Shown: positions 18,305 through 27,533, counted from the first letter of the stretch. The stretch: 64,000 nucleotides of DNA from Verrucomicrobiales bacterium (GCA_028712475.1 JAQTQB010000007.1:62001-126000); one strand, 5' to 3'. Numbers and translations: made by a program. The notes: generated from the letters alone by a model not told the origin.

Positions 18305-19293
18305 GAAAAATCAGCATCCGGCGACACCATTTTCAGGTTGTTAAACGCCGTTTTCATTCCGAGCGCCTTGAGCGTGGGCTTGAGATTTAGCGTATTTTCA
18401 AGTTTGAACTTGGGCAGCACCACAAGGCCGGGGCGATCGCTGAATCCCGGCATCGTCACGCGCCGCCATTTGTCGCCATTCATGATTTGCAGCAGTTGTG
18501 CCGGACTGGAGCCAGGGTCGGGCAAAAAAACATACATTGCCAGATCGTAGCCCATGTAAGGCAGCCGCACCGCTTGATAACCGGAACCTTTGCGATAGGT
18601 GAAGGTCTTGGACATTTCCATCATCGGCAGATTTTTCACCGCGCCGGTGGCAGGATGAAAGAGACGCTCCTTCGTCAGCTTCGCGTCAAACGGATCGAGC
18701 CATTTGCCCTTGAAATAAATCGCGTTCGCCAGAATCAAATCCGTGTAGCGCGGGTCAATCATGCCGTTCGCGATGCCGGTGATGCGACCGTGGGTCTGGT
18801 CGCTCGCCCACTGGTTGATTTCCGCCTCCGCCGCCTGCGGCTTGCCAAAATCCAGCGCCTTGATTGTGGCCGAGAAATAACTCCGGTTTGCCTCGAGGAA
18901 ACCAGGCTTCACGATCACACCCTCCCGATACCACAACGCATTGGCCGTGGTCAGAACGAGGTTCGTATCTTGCGAATCCAGCAAAGCGGCGGCGGCCTTG
19001 CTCGCCGCGTTCAATACCGCAGTTGAAATGCCGGATGTCTCCAAAACCTGCTGCATTTCCGTTTTCGTTTGTCCTGCCGCACCGTTGGCAGCCATTTGCA
19101 ACGCGGTCGCCGCGCTGTAAGGCGAAACGAAAATGCTCGCGCCTTTGTTTTCGTCGGCGATTTGCTTGAGCAGTTTGAAAGCGAACGTATTGTTTGCTGC
19201 GGCGAGCTTTGACAAATCAGGATCCGCCGCAAAATTGTTTTGAAGACCGGCAGTCAAGACCACCGCCACCATCAAGCGAAGGTTCAATCTCAT
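18305..19293 (-). pseudogene. Serpin 5' part, interrupted by the IS element
   Basis: This encodes a signal peptide and about 330 residues of a serpin (SIFVSPYSAATALQMAANGA, NALWYREG, YFKGKWLDPFDAKLT, MYVFLPD). The frame then enters the IS and stops at 18253, giving a 346-residue product without the reactive-centre loop or final strand, so it should not inhibit proteases. Rejoined to 16568, the gene codes for 408 residues, a normal serpin length, and no other lesion is seen. It follows the SDR gene by 10 nt in the same direction. Bases 18305-18312 are the right copy of the target duplication. Confidence 0.93.
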
Positions 19294-19303
19294 GAAGGCG
19301 ACA

Positions 19304-20002
19304 TTAATCCAACGAACCGCGAATGGGAACGGTTAATTGTTCACCGTTCTTCGCGGCATTGATTTTTAACAGAAACGGCACGGCAATCTTGGCCCATTCC
19401 TCCGCCGTCGGGTAATTGCTTGCGCCGCCAGACCAGCAGCTTTGCAGCATGGCAGTGTTGATGATGCCAGGATTAAGCGCAATGGCGGCCAGGCCCGGCG
19501 GCAGTTCCTGCGCGAGCGATTGCGTGAGACCCTCAACCGCCCACTTCGTCGCACAATACGGCGCGACTTCCGCGTCGGTCGAGCGGCCCCAGCCGGAACT
19601 GAAATTTACGATGACACCCCTGCCCTGTTTGATCATCACCGGAACAAAATGGCGGATGACATTTGTGACACCCTTGATGTTCACGTCAATCACGTCGGAA
19701 AATTCCGGCGCGGGAACTTCCCACAGCGGCGCGTTGCGGTTGATGAGCGCGGCGTTGTTGAGCAGCAAATCCGGCGCGCCATGAGATTTCAAAACGCGCT
19801 TCGCCCACACGGCGACCTGTGAATCGTCCGCCACATCCACGACGGCGAAATCATTCGGCGCTGGAAATTGCTTCTGCAACTGCACGATTTCCTTTCCCGA
19901 ACGTCCGCAGCCAAGGACGACGTGGCCGAGCCGGATGAATTCTTCCGTCATCGCGCGCCCAAGTCCGCGCGAAACGCCGGTGATGAGAATTACTTTAGCC
20001 AT
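19304..20002 (-). CDS. Short-chain dehydrogenase/reductase
   Basis: A 232-residue classical SDR with the nucleotide-binding motif TGVSRGLG (residues 8-15), the structural NNA motif, a catalytic serine in NFSSGWG, and YCATK with Tyr and Lys separated by three residues. It acts on an unknown alcohol or ketone with NAD(P). Transcription continues towards the serpin, with only a 10-nt gap. Upstream is a nonamer-type palindrome. Confidence 0.92.
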   Translation of the reverse strand: MAKVILITGVSRGLGRAMTEEFIRLGHVVLGCGRSGKEIVQLQKQFPAPNDFAVVDVADDSQVAVWAKRVLKSHGAPDLLLNNAALINRNAPLWEVPAPEFSDVIDVNIKGVTNVIRHFVPVMIKQGRGVIVNFSSGWGRSTDAEVAPYCATKWAVEGLTQSLAQELPPGLAAIALNPGIINTAMLQSCWSGGASNYPTAEEWAKIAVPFLLKINAAKNGEQLTVPIRGSLD

Positions 20003-20009
20003 AGCTTCC

Positions 20010-20085
20010 CGCAGATGGCGCAGATTTTCGCAGAATTATAAAAGACATTGTTCCTCATCTGTGTTCATCGGCGCAATCTGCGGGG
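20010..20085. repeat. Nonamer-repeat palindrome (CGCAGATTT / AATCTGCGG arms)
   Basis: The left arm (20010-20036) has CGCAGATGG, CGCAGATTT and CGCAGAAT. The right arm (20055-20085) has 9-nt units TCATCTGTG, TTCATCGGC, GCAATCTGC. The arms are inverted. A second member of the same family is at 31656-31729. It fills the gap between the DnaJ-like gene and the SDR gene. Confidence 0.65.
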
Positions 20086-20095
20086 AATGTTTAGC

Positions 20096-21076
20096 TCAAT
20101 CGCGCGGTTCGAATTTCGAATCGCGGGCGAGGTGTTCCCACAACTTTTTCTCCGCGTCGGAAATTTTCGCTGGCGTCACGATAGTCGTGATGATGATCAG
20201 ATCGCCGCGCGGGCCGTTGTGCTGCGGCAGGCCGCGCCCGCGCACCCGCAGCTTCTGGCCGCTTTGCGTGCCGGCGGAAATTTTGATCTTCACCGGGCCA
20301 TCGAGCGTCGGCACGGAAATCTCCGCTCCCAGCACGGCTTCCCACGGCGCGAGTTCGAGTTCGTGGACGAGGTTGTGGCCGTCCACTTCAAAATCAGGAT
20401 GCTTGGCGAGCCGCACGCGGAGATACAAATCGCCCGCCGCGCCGCCGTTAGCGCCCGGTTCGCCGCGTCCGGTGAGCCGGAGTTTTTGCCCCTCGGTCAC
20501 ACCCGGCGGAATCTTGACCTGATGCGTTTCGGTTTTGACAGTGCGCCCGACGGGATGCCGCACGTTGACCTCGCGCACCGAGCCGCGCATGGCTTCTTCC
20601 AGCGTGACCATGATGTCGCCTTCGATGTCGCTGCCGCGCTCGGCGAATTCCCCGCCCATCGGACCGTGGGAACGTCCAAAGCCGCCCGCGCCGCGCCGCG
20701 CGCCGCCAAAAATCTGCTCGAAGAAATCGCTGAAGCCGGTGCCGCCGAATTCAAAGTCGGCGGCGCTGCCGGTTCCGCGACCGCCGCGAAAAGGCTGGCC
20801 GCCGCCGAATCCGCCATAGCCTGGCGGCGGACGGAATTCCGCGCCGGATTTCCAGTCCGCGCCAAGCTCATCGAACTTTTTGCGTTTGGCGGGATCGCCA
20901 AGAACCTCGTAGGCCTCGTTGATTTCCTTGAATTTTTCCTCGGATTTCTTTTTGTCCTTGGCGACGTCGGGATGATATTGCCGCGCGAGTTTGCGGAAGG
21001 CCTTCTTGATCTCATCGTCGGTCGCGGTGCGCGGCACGCCGAGGGTCTGGTAATAATCTTTGTATTGCACGGGCAT
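20096..21076 (-). CDS. DnaJ-class co-chaperone, CbpA-like
   Basis: A 326-residue J-protein. The N-terminal J-domain (about 5-70) has the HPD motif in QYHPDVAKD. A Gly/Phe-rich linker (about 90-150) follows, then the C-terminal substrate-binding domains (VEVNVRHPVG-type beta segment, KIPPGVTEGQKLRLTGRG). There is no CxxCxGxG zinc finger, which makes it a class B, CbpA-type protein rather than DnaJ itself. It should stimulate DnaK ATPase activity. It lies between HtrA and SDR genes, in a run of protein-quality genes (HtrA, FKBP). Confidence 0.93.
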   Translation of the reverse strand: MPVQYKDYYQTLGVPRTATDDEIKKAFRKLARQYHPDVAKDKKKSEEKFKEINEAYEVLGDPAKRKKFDELGADWKSGAEFRPPPGYGGFGGGQPFRGGRGTGSAADFEFGGTGFSDFFEQIFGGARRGAGGFGRSHGPMGGEFAERGSDIEGDIMVTLEEAMRGSVREVNVRHPVGRTVKTETHQVKIPPGVTEGQKLRLTGRGEPGANGGAAGDLYLRVRLAKHPDFEVDGHNLVHELELAPWEAVLGAEISVPTLDGPVKIKISAGTQSGQKLRVRGRGLPQHNGPRGDLIIITTIVTPAKISDAEKKLWEHLARDSKFEPRD

Positions 21077-21138
21077 AAACTGGAGGAGAATCTGCCCGTT
21101 GTGCGAGAATTGTCAAAATTTCCCGCGCGGCTTTTTAT

Positions 21139-21223
21139 TGAAAGGATGAAAGTTGAAGGATGAATTATGAAACAAACCTGATGTGGCTGATTTCATCGTT
21201 CATCATTCTGCCTTCATCATTTT
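21139..21223. repeat. Heptamer-repeat palindrome (ATGAAxG / TCATTCA arms)
   Basis: Five 7-nt units at 21139-21173 (TGAAAGG, ATGAAAG, TTGAAGG, ATGAATT, ATGAAAC) face four or five inverted units at 21189-21223 (GATTTCA, TCGTTCA, TCATTCT, GCCTTCA). It lies between the htrA and dnaJ-like genes; the right arm overlaps the htrA stop codon at 21217-21219. Confidence 0.7.
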
Positions 21224-22740
21224 TTCCTGGTGTTGTCCACGCTCAAGTAGTGCGTGCCGCCGCGTTCACCGCTGCGCCGCCAGATTTTCAGGAGAATCTG
21301 GTCGCCCTTGGCCTGCTCACAGAGTTTGACGGCGGAATCAGCATCATTCACGGGCTGCCGGTTGATCTCCACGATGACGTCGTCTTTCTGCAAGCCGGCG
21401 CCAGCGGCATTGGAATCAGCGTCCACTTCGTCCACGAGCGCGCCCTGAACGTAGGTGGGGATTTTCAATTCCTGCCGGGCGTCGCGATCCAGGTCGGCAA
21501 CCGTCACGCCGTCCAGCGCGTCAGTTTTTGAAGTGTCCGTCTGCGAATCATTTTGCTGGCCGGGGTTGCCGCCGAATTGTTTGGGCAATTCACCAAGCGT
21601 AATACTGATGGTTTTTGGAACTCCGTTGCGGATCAGTTTCAAGGTCGCGGAACTTCCGGGCGACTTTTCGGAGACAGTGAGCTGCAGGCTGTGGCTGTCG
21701 GCGATGGGCTTGCCGTTGAAGGCGACAATGACATCGCCGGACTTGATCCCGGCCTTTTCAGCGGGCGTGCCGGGCATAACGTCGTTGACCAGCGCGCCGT
21801 TCTCATCAGGCAGGGAAAATTGTTTCGCCAGATTGGCGTCAACGTCCTGCATGGTGATGCCAAGATAGCCGCGCATGACACTGCCGCCGCTGATCAGGCG
21901 TTCCACGGAACGCCGCGCCATGTTGATCGGCACCGCGAAACCGACGCCCTCGTTGCCGCCGCTGCGGCTGGCAATCCAGGTATTGATGCCGACCAGCCGG
22001 CCTTCAGCGTCAATGAGGGCGCCGCCGGAATTGCCGGGATTGATCGCGGCGTCGGTCTGGATGAAATTTTCGTAACCGTTCACGCCGTTGATGCCGTAGC
22101 CGTGGCGGCCCAGTCCGCTGACGATACCCATGGTCACCGTCTGCCCGACCCCGAACGGATTGCCGATGGCAAGAACGACATCGCCGATTTCCAACTGGTC
22201 GCTGTCGGCGAGCGTGACTGCGGGCAGGCCGGTCGCGTCAATTTTCAAAACGGCCACGTCGGTCTGCGGATCTGTGCCAATCACTTTGGCGGTGTATTCT
22301 TTCTTGGTGTCGTCGGCGATGCCCACCTTGATCTCATCCGCGCCGTTGACGACGTGGTTGGCGGTCAGAATATAGCCGTCGGGAGAAATGATGACACCAG
22401 AGCCAAGCCCCTGCTCCTTGCGCGAACGCGGCTGGCCGTCGCCTGGAAACTGGTCGCCGAAAAACTGCCGGAACATGGGGTTGTCGTGGAACGGATTCCG
22501 CATCGGCTGTTCGCGGATGGTGCGGGTGGAGTAAATGTTCACCACGCTCGGCGCGGCCTTCTTGACGACAGGTGCGAAACTCGTGCCGAGCTTCACGTCG
22601 CGAACGAGTGGCGTGGTCGAGACTTTGATGTTCGGCGGCGCGTCCTTGCCCCACAAGGTAAAATGGAACACGGCGACGACAAGGAGCGAACCGGCAACCG
22701 CCGATAAAAATCCGGCAAAGGGTCTGGCAATTATTTTCAT
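21217..22740 (-). CDS. Do/DegQ-family periplasmic serine protease with two PDZ domains
   Basis: A 507-residue HtrA protease. An N-terminal membrane helix or uncleaved signal (about 8-30) is followed by a trypsin-like domain with the full triad: H129 in TANHVV, D161 in TDVAVLKID and S238 in GNSGGALID. Two PDZ domains follow (about 285-375 and 410-500; GYLGITMQ and VDEVDADSNAAGAG). It degrades or refolds damaged envelope proteins. It is upstream of the DnaJ-like gene and downstream of an exported FKBP isomerase. The stop codon lies in a heptamer palindrome. Confidence 0.96.
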   Translation of the reverse strand: MKIIARPFAGFLSAVAGSLLVVAVFHFTLWGKDAPPNIKVSTTPLVRDVKLGTSFAPVVKKAAPSVVNIYSTRTIREQPMRNPFHDNPMFRQFFGDQFPGDGQPRSRKEQGLGSGVIISPDGYILTANHVVNGADEIKVGIADDTKKEYTAKVIGTDPQTDVAVLKIDATGLPAVTLADSDQLEIGDVVLAIGNPFGVGQTVTMGIVSGLGRHGYGINGVNGYENFIQTDAAINPGNSGGALIDAEGRLVGINTWIASRSGGNEGVGFAVPINMARRSVERLISGGSVMRGYLGITMQDVDANLAKQFSLPDENGALVNDVMPGTPAEKAGIKSGDVIVAFNGKPIADSHSLQLTVSEKSPGSSATLKLIRNGVPKTISITLGELPKQFGGNPGQQNDSQTDTSKTDALDGVTVADLDRDARQELKIPTYVQGALVDEVDADSNAAGAGLQKDDVIVEINRQPVNDADSAVKLCEQAKGDQILLKIWRRSGERGGTHYLSVDNTRKK

Positions 22741-22791
22741 AGCTTCGGGGAAATAGACACCGAAACAATGCGGACGTTCAAACGCCCGTGG

Positions 22792-23625
22792 TCACTTTGC
22801 CTGCGGCTTGGCCTGCAATTTCTGCACGTCCTCCGGCTTGAGCGTCTCGATCTTAGCGCCCTTTTTCATCTCATCGGCGGAGGGCACCTTGATGATGTCG
22901 CTGGTGAGCGGCTGGGGCGGCGCTGGCGGCGGCGGCGGAGCCTGCACGGAAAGCAGTTCCACTTCAAAAATCAGCGTGGAATTCGGCGGGATGCCAGGAC
23001 GTCCACTCTCCCCATAGGCGAGTTCGGCTGGAATGAATAATTTCCATTTGGAGCCGGTCTTCATCAACTGCAACGCCTCGGTCCAGCCGGGAATGACGCC
23101 CTTGACCGGGAACTGCACAGGCTCGCCGCGTTTGTAGGAGCTGTCGAATTCGGTGCCGTCAATGAGCGTGCCGCGATAATTCACAGAGACGACGTTGGTT
23201 GCCGCTGGCATCGCGCCGCTGCCGTTGGTGAGAATCATGTATTGCAGGCCGGACGGCAAGGCGATGACGCCGGGCTTGTTTTTGTTCGTGGCGAGAAAGG
23301 CGTCGCCTTCGGCCTTGTTTTTCGCTGCTTTCTCGGCCTGTATTTTTTGCTGCTTGGCTTTGAATTCCTTCTGGAACGTCGTGAGCGTCTCATGCATTTC
23401 GGCTTCAGAGAGCAGAGTCGTGCTACCGGATTGAATGTCCTTGATGGCGTGGGCGGCGACATCCGCATCAACTTCCAGGCCCTGCTGCTGCCAGTTATGG
23501 CCAAGCATCATGCCGATGGCATAACTGACGCGCGACTTTTCATCGCCCAACACATTCGTGCCGCTCGCAAACAGCGGCGCGGCAACCCCAAAGGAAAAAA
23601 TCACGGCTAAAACAGTTGTTTTCAT
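22792..23625 (-). CDS. FKBP-type peptidyl-prolyl isomerase, exported
   Basis: A 277-residue protein with signal peptide, FkpA/Mip-like helical dimerisation domain (about 28-115; SYAIGMMLGHNWQQQGLEVD) and FKBP domain (about 120-230; GSGAMP...VSVNYRGTLIDGTEFDSS, IPAELAYGESG). A Pro-rich linker and about 40 extra C-terminal residues follow. It should isomerise Xaa-Pro bonds during folding of periplasmic proteins. It is 51 nt upstream of the HtrA gene, a sensible partnership in envelope quality control. Confidence 0.94.
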   Translation of the reverse strand: MKTTVLAVIFSFGVAAPLFASGTNVLGDEKSRVSYAIGMMLGHNWQQQGLEVDADVAAHAIKDIQSGSTTLLSEAEMHETLTTFQKEFKAKQQKIQAEKAAKNKAEGDAFLATNKNKPGVIALPSGLQYMILTNGSGAMPAATNVVSVNYRGTLIDGTEFDSSYKRGEPVQFPVKGVIPGWTEALQLMKTGSKWKLFIPAELAYGESGRPGIPPNSTLIFEVELLSVQAPPPPPAPPQPLTSDIIKVPSADEMKKGAKIETLKPEDVQKLQAKPQAK

Positions 23626-23742
23626 ATTTATTATATTTGGAAGCGCCTATTCTGTTAAGTTAAATCAAAAATGCAATTCGTTTTTTGCAAAATAAGCGCA
23701 CCGATTTTTCCGGCTGCTGCTGGTTTTTATAGATCGCTTCGT

Positions 23743-25506
23743 TCATCTCAACAACGCCTCGGCGTGTTTGCGGGCGGCGTCGGTTTGACCGCCCAACATG
23801 CGCGCCAGTTCAGTCACGCGCTCCTTTTTGTTGAGCAAAGCGATCTCCGAAATCGTGCGGCCATCCCGGATCTGCTTGGTCACGACGTAATGGGCGTCGG
23901 CGGGCGCGGCCACCTGCGGGAGATGCGTGATGCACAGCACCTGTCGCTGGGCGGCGATCTGCTTCATCTTTTCGCCCACCGCGTTCGCCGTCTCGCCGCC
24001 GATGTTCGCGTCCACTTCGTCAAAGATCAGCACGGGAATCTCGTCTTCCGCCGCGAGCACGGTCTTGAGCGCCAACATTACGCGCGCCATTTCGCCGGAG
24101 GAGGCGATGGCGCGGAGCGGCTTGGCCGGTTCGCCAAGATTGGGCGCGAATTGGAATTCAATTTCGTCCAACCCAGTCGAATTGGTGGGGCGAGACTCCG
24201 TCGAGCCCAAACTATGTTTTCCGGAGAAGTCAGGGCTCGACGGAGTCTCGCCCCACCGCGTTATTGTCATTGCCACGTCAAACTTGCTTTGCTGAAAACC
24301 CAGGTCGGCGAGCTGTTTGCCCACGGCTTTGGCGAGCTGTGGAATCACCTTCTTACGCGCGGCGGAAAGTTTTCTACCAGCACTCAAAATTTCCGCGTCC
24401 AGTTTTTCCAGCGCGGCATTGAGCCGTGCGAGTTCGGCGTCGCGGCTTTCGAGCGCATTTAATTTCACCTTCGCCTCCTCGCCGAACGCGATGACTTCGG
24501 CAAGCGTTGCGCCGTATTTGCGCTTGAGTGTGCGGAGCAAATCCATCCGCTCCTCCAATTGCTGAAGCTGCGCGGGATCCACGTCCACTTTCTCCGCGTA
24601 ATGCGATAATTCCGTCTGCAACTCGCGCAGGGTCGCCCCCACCTGCGCATGCAGCTCGACGAGGCCAGACGCGCCTGCGTCCACGCGTTGCAATTCTTGG
24701 AGCGTGCGGCCAATCGCGCCAGCCTGCGTGAGCAATGAATTTTCATTCTCGCTCAAAGCGTCAAGCGCGGCCTGGCTCAATTGCAGGAGCTTGGCGGCAT
24801 TGCTGGCGCGCTGGAATTTTTCCTCCACACCCGCGTCTTCGCCGGGCTGGAGCCGTGCGCCGGAAATCTCCTTCACCTGAAACCGCAGCAGGTCCAGTTG
24901 CTGCGCGTAAGTTTTTTCATCCACGATGAGCGCAGACTTTTCCGTTTCAAACGCGGCGCGGCGGCGGACAAGTTCCCCAAACGCTTCACGCTCCTTTTCC
25001 AACCCGCCGAAAGCATCGAGGATCGCGAGTTGCTTCGCCGGATGCAGCAGCGACTGGTGATCGTGCGGGCCGTGCATGTCCACCAGCCATTCGCCGATGG
25101 CGGCGAGCGTGGCGAGCGTCGTGGGCGAACCGTTGATGAACTGGCGATTTGTTCCGGCGCTGGTGAAAGTGCGTTTGAGGACAAGCTGATGGTCATCGCA
25201 AGGCTCCAGGCCGTTTTCTTCCAAAAATAATTGCAGCGTCGAGCCTGTGGCTTGATTCGGTTCGGCCACAGGCCGAACGCTACACCTAAGTTTTTTTACA
25301 TCAAACACGGCTTCGACGGAGCAACTGTCGCTGCCGGTGCGGATGAGCGCGCGGTCGGCGCGTTCGCCGAGGACGAGGTTGAGCGCGCCGATGATGATGG
25401 ACTTGCCCGCGCCGGTCTCGCCGGTGATGACGTTGCATCCGGGCTGAAGCTCAAGCGTCAGATCCGGCACGAGCGCGAGGTTTTTAATGCGGAGCGTCGT
25501 CAACAT
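23743..25506 (-). CDS. recN: DNA repair protein RecN, carrying two palindromic insertions
   Basis: A 587-residue SMC-like ATPase used in double-strand-break repair. Walker A is GETGAGKS near residue 30, long coiled-coil arms follow, and the C-terminal lobe has ASSGEMARV (signature) and VLIFDEVDANIGG (Walker B). Two low-conservation stretches coincide with palindromes translated in frame: residues 78-88 (25243-25273) and 417-441 (24184-24257). Both fall at loops between conserved blocks, so the protein is probably functional. The gene is divergent from the metallo-hydrolase gene, with a 20-nt perfect palindrome between them. Confidence 0.95.
   Translation of the reverse strand: MLTTLRIKNLALVPDLTLELQPGCNVITGETGAGKSIIIGALNLVLGERADRALIRTGSDSCSVEAVFDVKKLRCSVRPVAEPNQATGSTLQLFLEENGLEPCDDHQLVLKRTFTSAGTNRQFINGSPTTLATLAAIGEWLVDMHGPHDHQSLLHPAKQLAILDAFGGLEKEREAFGELVRRRAAFETEKSALIVDEKTYAQQLDLLRFQVKEISGARLQPGEDAGVEEKFQRASNAAKLLQLSQAALDALSENENSLLTQAGAIGRTLQELQRVDAGASGLVELHAQVGATLRELQTELSHYAEKVDVDPAQLQQLEERMDLLRTLKRKYGATLAEVIAFGEEAKVKLNALESRDAELARLNAALEKLDAEILSAGRKLSAARKKVIPQLAKAVGKQLADLGFQQSKFDVAMTITRWGETPSSPDFSGKHSLGSTESRPTNSTGLDEIEFQFAPNLGEPAKPLRAIASSGEMARVMLALKTVLAAEDEIPVLIFDEVDANIGGETANAVGEKMKQIAAQRQVLCITHLPQVAAPADAHYVVTKQIRDGRTISEIALLNKKERVTELARMLGGQTDAARKHAEALLR
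24184..24257. repeat. Perfect 25-bp palindrome inserted in frame in recN
   Basis: 24184-24208 and 24233-24257 are exact inverted copies of 25 nt (the right arm begins GGGCTCGACGGAGTCTCG), separated by 24 nt. The right arm recurs without change at 15976-16000. It is translated as a low-complexity insertion just before the conserved RecN segment LDEIEFQFAPN. Confidence 0.9.
25243..25273. repeat. Short palindrome in frame near the recN 5' end
   Basis: GCCTGTGGC at 25243-25251 is the exact inverted copy of GCCACAGGC at 25265-25273. The unit continues as CGAACGCTACACC. It falls at RecN residues 78-88, between FDVKKL and the next conserved helix. Confidence 0.65.
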
Positions 25507-25530
25507 GGTTAGATTTTGCTCCGCACATTT

Positions 25531-25550
25531 GAACGGTTATCGAACCGTTC
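25531..25550. promoter_or_regulatory. Palindrome between divergent recN and metallo-hydrolase genes
   Basis: GAACGGTT and AACCGTTC form a perfect 8-bp inverted repeat around ATCG, 25 nt from the recN start and 22 nt from the hydrolase start. The position suits an operator controlling one or both genes. It does not match the TGTTC-N4-GAACA LexA motif reported for Verrucomicrobia, so SOS control is not shown. Confidence 0.4.
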
Positions 25551-25571
25551 GGCAAAAAGAAAATTTTAAGC

Positions 25572-26354
25572 ATGGCCTTTTCATTCACCTTTCTCGGCAG
25601 CGGCACGTCGCAGGGCGTGCCGATCATCGCCAATCAATATCCGGCGGACTTTCTGGCGAATCTGAAGAACCACCGCACGCGGCCTTCCATCTACGTCGCC
25701 ACGGACAAGGTCAGGCTGGTCGTGGACACCACGCCGGAATTCCGCATCCAATGTCTCCGCGAAAACATCATGTGGCTCGACGCGGTGCTCTTCACCCATT
25801 CGCACGCCGACCACATCATGGGACTGGATGATTGCCGGCGGTTCTGCGATTTGCGCGGCGGGGCGCTGCCGATTTACGCCAGCCAGGCGACGATGATGGA
25901 TTTGAAGCGCGTGTTCAATTACGCCTTTGACGGCCGCCCGATTCCGAGAAGTTATTTTCATCCCGAACCGCATGTCGTTGACGCGCCGTTCACGCTCGGC
26001 GATTTGGAGATCACGCCCCTGCCCTTGCCGCACGGTTCGATGACGACTTACGGCTATCTGTTTGTGCAGGGCGGCAAAAAGCGGCTGGCGTATTTGAGCG
26101 ACTGCAAGGAAGTCACCGCCGGCGCGCTGGAAAAAATCGCGGGCGTGGAGATCGCCGTGCTGGACGCGCTTCGTTACAAGCCGCATCCGACGCACATGTG
26201 CTTCGACGAAGCGTTGACCGCCGCGCGCCGGATCAACGCGCCGCGCACTTATTTCACGCACCTCACGCACGATTACGACCACGACCTGGCCCAGGCGGAA
26301 CTGCCGCCGGGCATCGAGTTCGCCCATGACGGATTGAAAGTGACGGTGGATTAA
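25572..26354 (+). CDS. MBL-fold metallo-hydrolase, PhnP-like
   Basis: A 260-residue protein with the metallo-beta-lactamase signature HSHADHIMG (about residues 76-84), later metal ligands in LPLPHGS and LSDCKE, and the C-terminal HLTHDYDH. It opens with [11 protein letters not shown], as in PhnP-type cyclic phosphodiesterases and RNase Z relatives. No phosphonate genes are nearby, so its natural substrate is open. The GH5 gene starts 3 nt after its stop. Confidence 0.9.
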   Translation: MAFSFTFLGSGTSQGVPIIANQYPADFLANLKNHRTRPSIYVATDKVRLVVDTTPEFRIQCLRENIMWLDAVLFTHSHADHIMGLDDCRRFCDLRGGALPIYASQATMMDLKRVFNYAFDGRPIPRSYFHPEPHVVDAPFTLGDLEITPLPLPHGSMTTYGYLFVQGGKKRLAYLSDCKEVTAGALEKIAGVEIAVLDALRYKPHPTHMCFDEALTAARRINAPRTYFTHLTHDYDHDLAQAELPPGIEFAHDGLKVTVD

Positions 26355-26357
26355 CCA

Positions 26358-27533
26358 ATGAAAACAAACATCAAAATCATCGGGACGGTTTTTTCCTTGC
26401 TGGCATTTCAATGCTGCGTGATTGAAGCGGCGACGAATGCCGCAGCCTTCACGCCGTCGAATCCGCCGGGTATGCAACCGCTGGCCAATCATAATTCGCC
26501 GGCATGGCGCGCGGCCCGGATGTTTCAACACGGTGCCAATCTGGGCAATTATCTCGAAACTCCGCCCGGCCAGAACTGGGGCATAACCGTTTCAGCGGAT
26601 GAATTCGCGGCGATGAAGCGCGAGGGTTTCGACCACGTGCGCGTGCCGGTGGGCTGGCATCATTACGCCGGAGCCGCGCCGGATTTCACGCTTGCGCCGG
26701 AAATTTTCAGCCGCGTGGATTTTGTCGTGACCAACGCGCTCGCCAATCAGCTGGCAGTGATGATCAACATCCATCATTTCGACGAACTGGACAAAGACCC
26801 GGCGAAGGCCACCGCAGAGTTTCTCGCCATCTGGCGGCAGATCGCGGCGCATTACAAAGATTTTCCGGATCAACTCGTGTTCGAGCTGGACAACGAACCT
26901 CATGGGAAAGCCACGACGGCGTTGATGAATCCGATCCATGCACGCGCAATTGCGGAGATCCGTCAGAGCAACCCGCACCGGACGATCGTGGTGGAACCGG
27001 GCGGCTGGGGCGGCATTGGTGAATTGAAAAATTTGATTCTGCCGCCGGACGACAACGTGATGGTCTCGGTGCATTGCTACGACCCGTTTTATTTCACGCA
27101 TCAGGGCGCGTCGTGGGCGGGGCCGGACACGAAAGCGACCGGCATCCAGTTTCCCGGCCCGCCCGCGAAACCGCTCGTGCCGGATGCCAGCCTTGACTTA
27201 AAACCGTGGGTTGTGGACTGGATCAAAAAATACAACACACTGCCGGCGGATAAAAATCCGAGCAGCCCGCTGGCGTTCACGGACAAATTAAAATTCGTCC
27301 GCGCCTGGTCGGATTACTATGGCTACCCGGTTCACCTTGGCGAATTTGGCAGTTACACCAAGGCCGATCCGACGTCGCGCGCCAATTTTTACGCGGCGTT
27401 CCGGCGGGCGGCGGAAGCGCAAAAAATCGGCTGGTGCATCTGGGACTGGAGCGCTGGCTTCCGTTATTGGGACAAGTCAAACCAACGTCCGCTGCCCGGA
27501 ATGCACGCGGCACTCTTCGGCGGATTGAATTGA
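26358..27533 (+). CDS. Glycoside hydrolase family 5 (cellulase-like), secreted
   Basis: A 391-residue protein with a signal peptide (MKTNIKIIGTVFSLLAFQ...) and a GH5 barrel. The acid/base glutamate is in ELDNEPHGK and the nucleophile glutamate in HLGEFGSY. Other cues are GANLGNYLETPPGQNWG at the start and WCIWDWSAGFRYWD near the end. It should cleave a beta-glucan or related polysaccharide outside the cytoplasm. It follows the metallo-hydrolase with a 3-nt gap and precedes the TIGR03790 gene by 35 nt. Confidence 0.92.
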   Translation: MKTNIKIIGTVFSLLAFQCCVIEAATNAAAFTPSNPPGMQPLANHNSPAWRAARMFQHGANLGNYLETPPGQNWGITVSADEFAAMKREGFDHVRVPVGWHHYAGAAPDFTLAPEIFSRVDFVVTNALANQLAVMINIHHFDELDKDPAKATAEFLAIWRQIAAHYKDFPDQLVFELDNEPHGKATTALMNPIHARAIAEIRQSNPHRTIVVEPGGWGGIGELKNLILPPDDNVMVSVHCYDPFYFTHQGASWAGPDTKATGIQFPGPPAKPLVPDASLDLKPWVVDWIKKYNTLPADKNPSSPLAFTDKLKFVRAWSDYYGYPVHLGEFGSYTKADPTSRANFYAAFRRAAEAQKIGWCIWDWSAGFRYWDKSNQRPLPGMHAALFGGLN

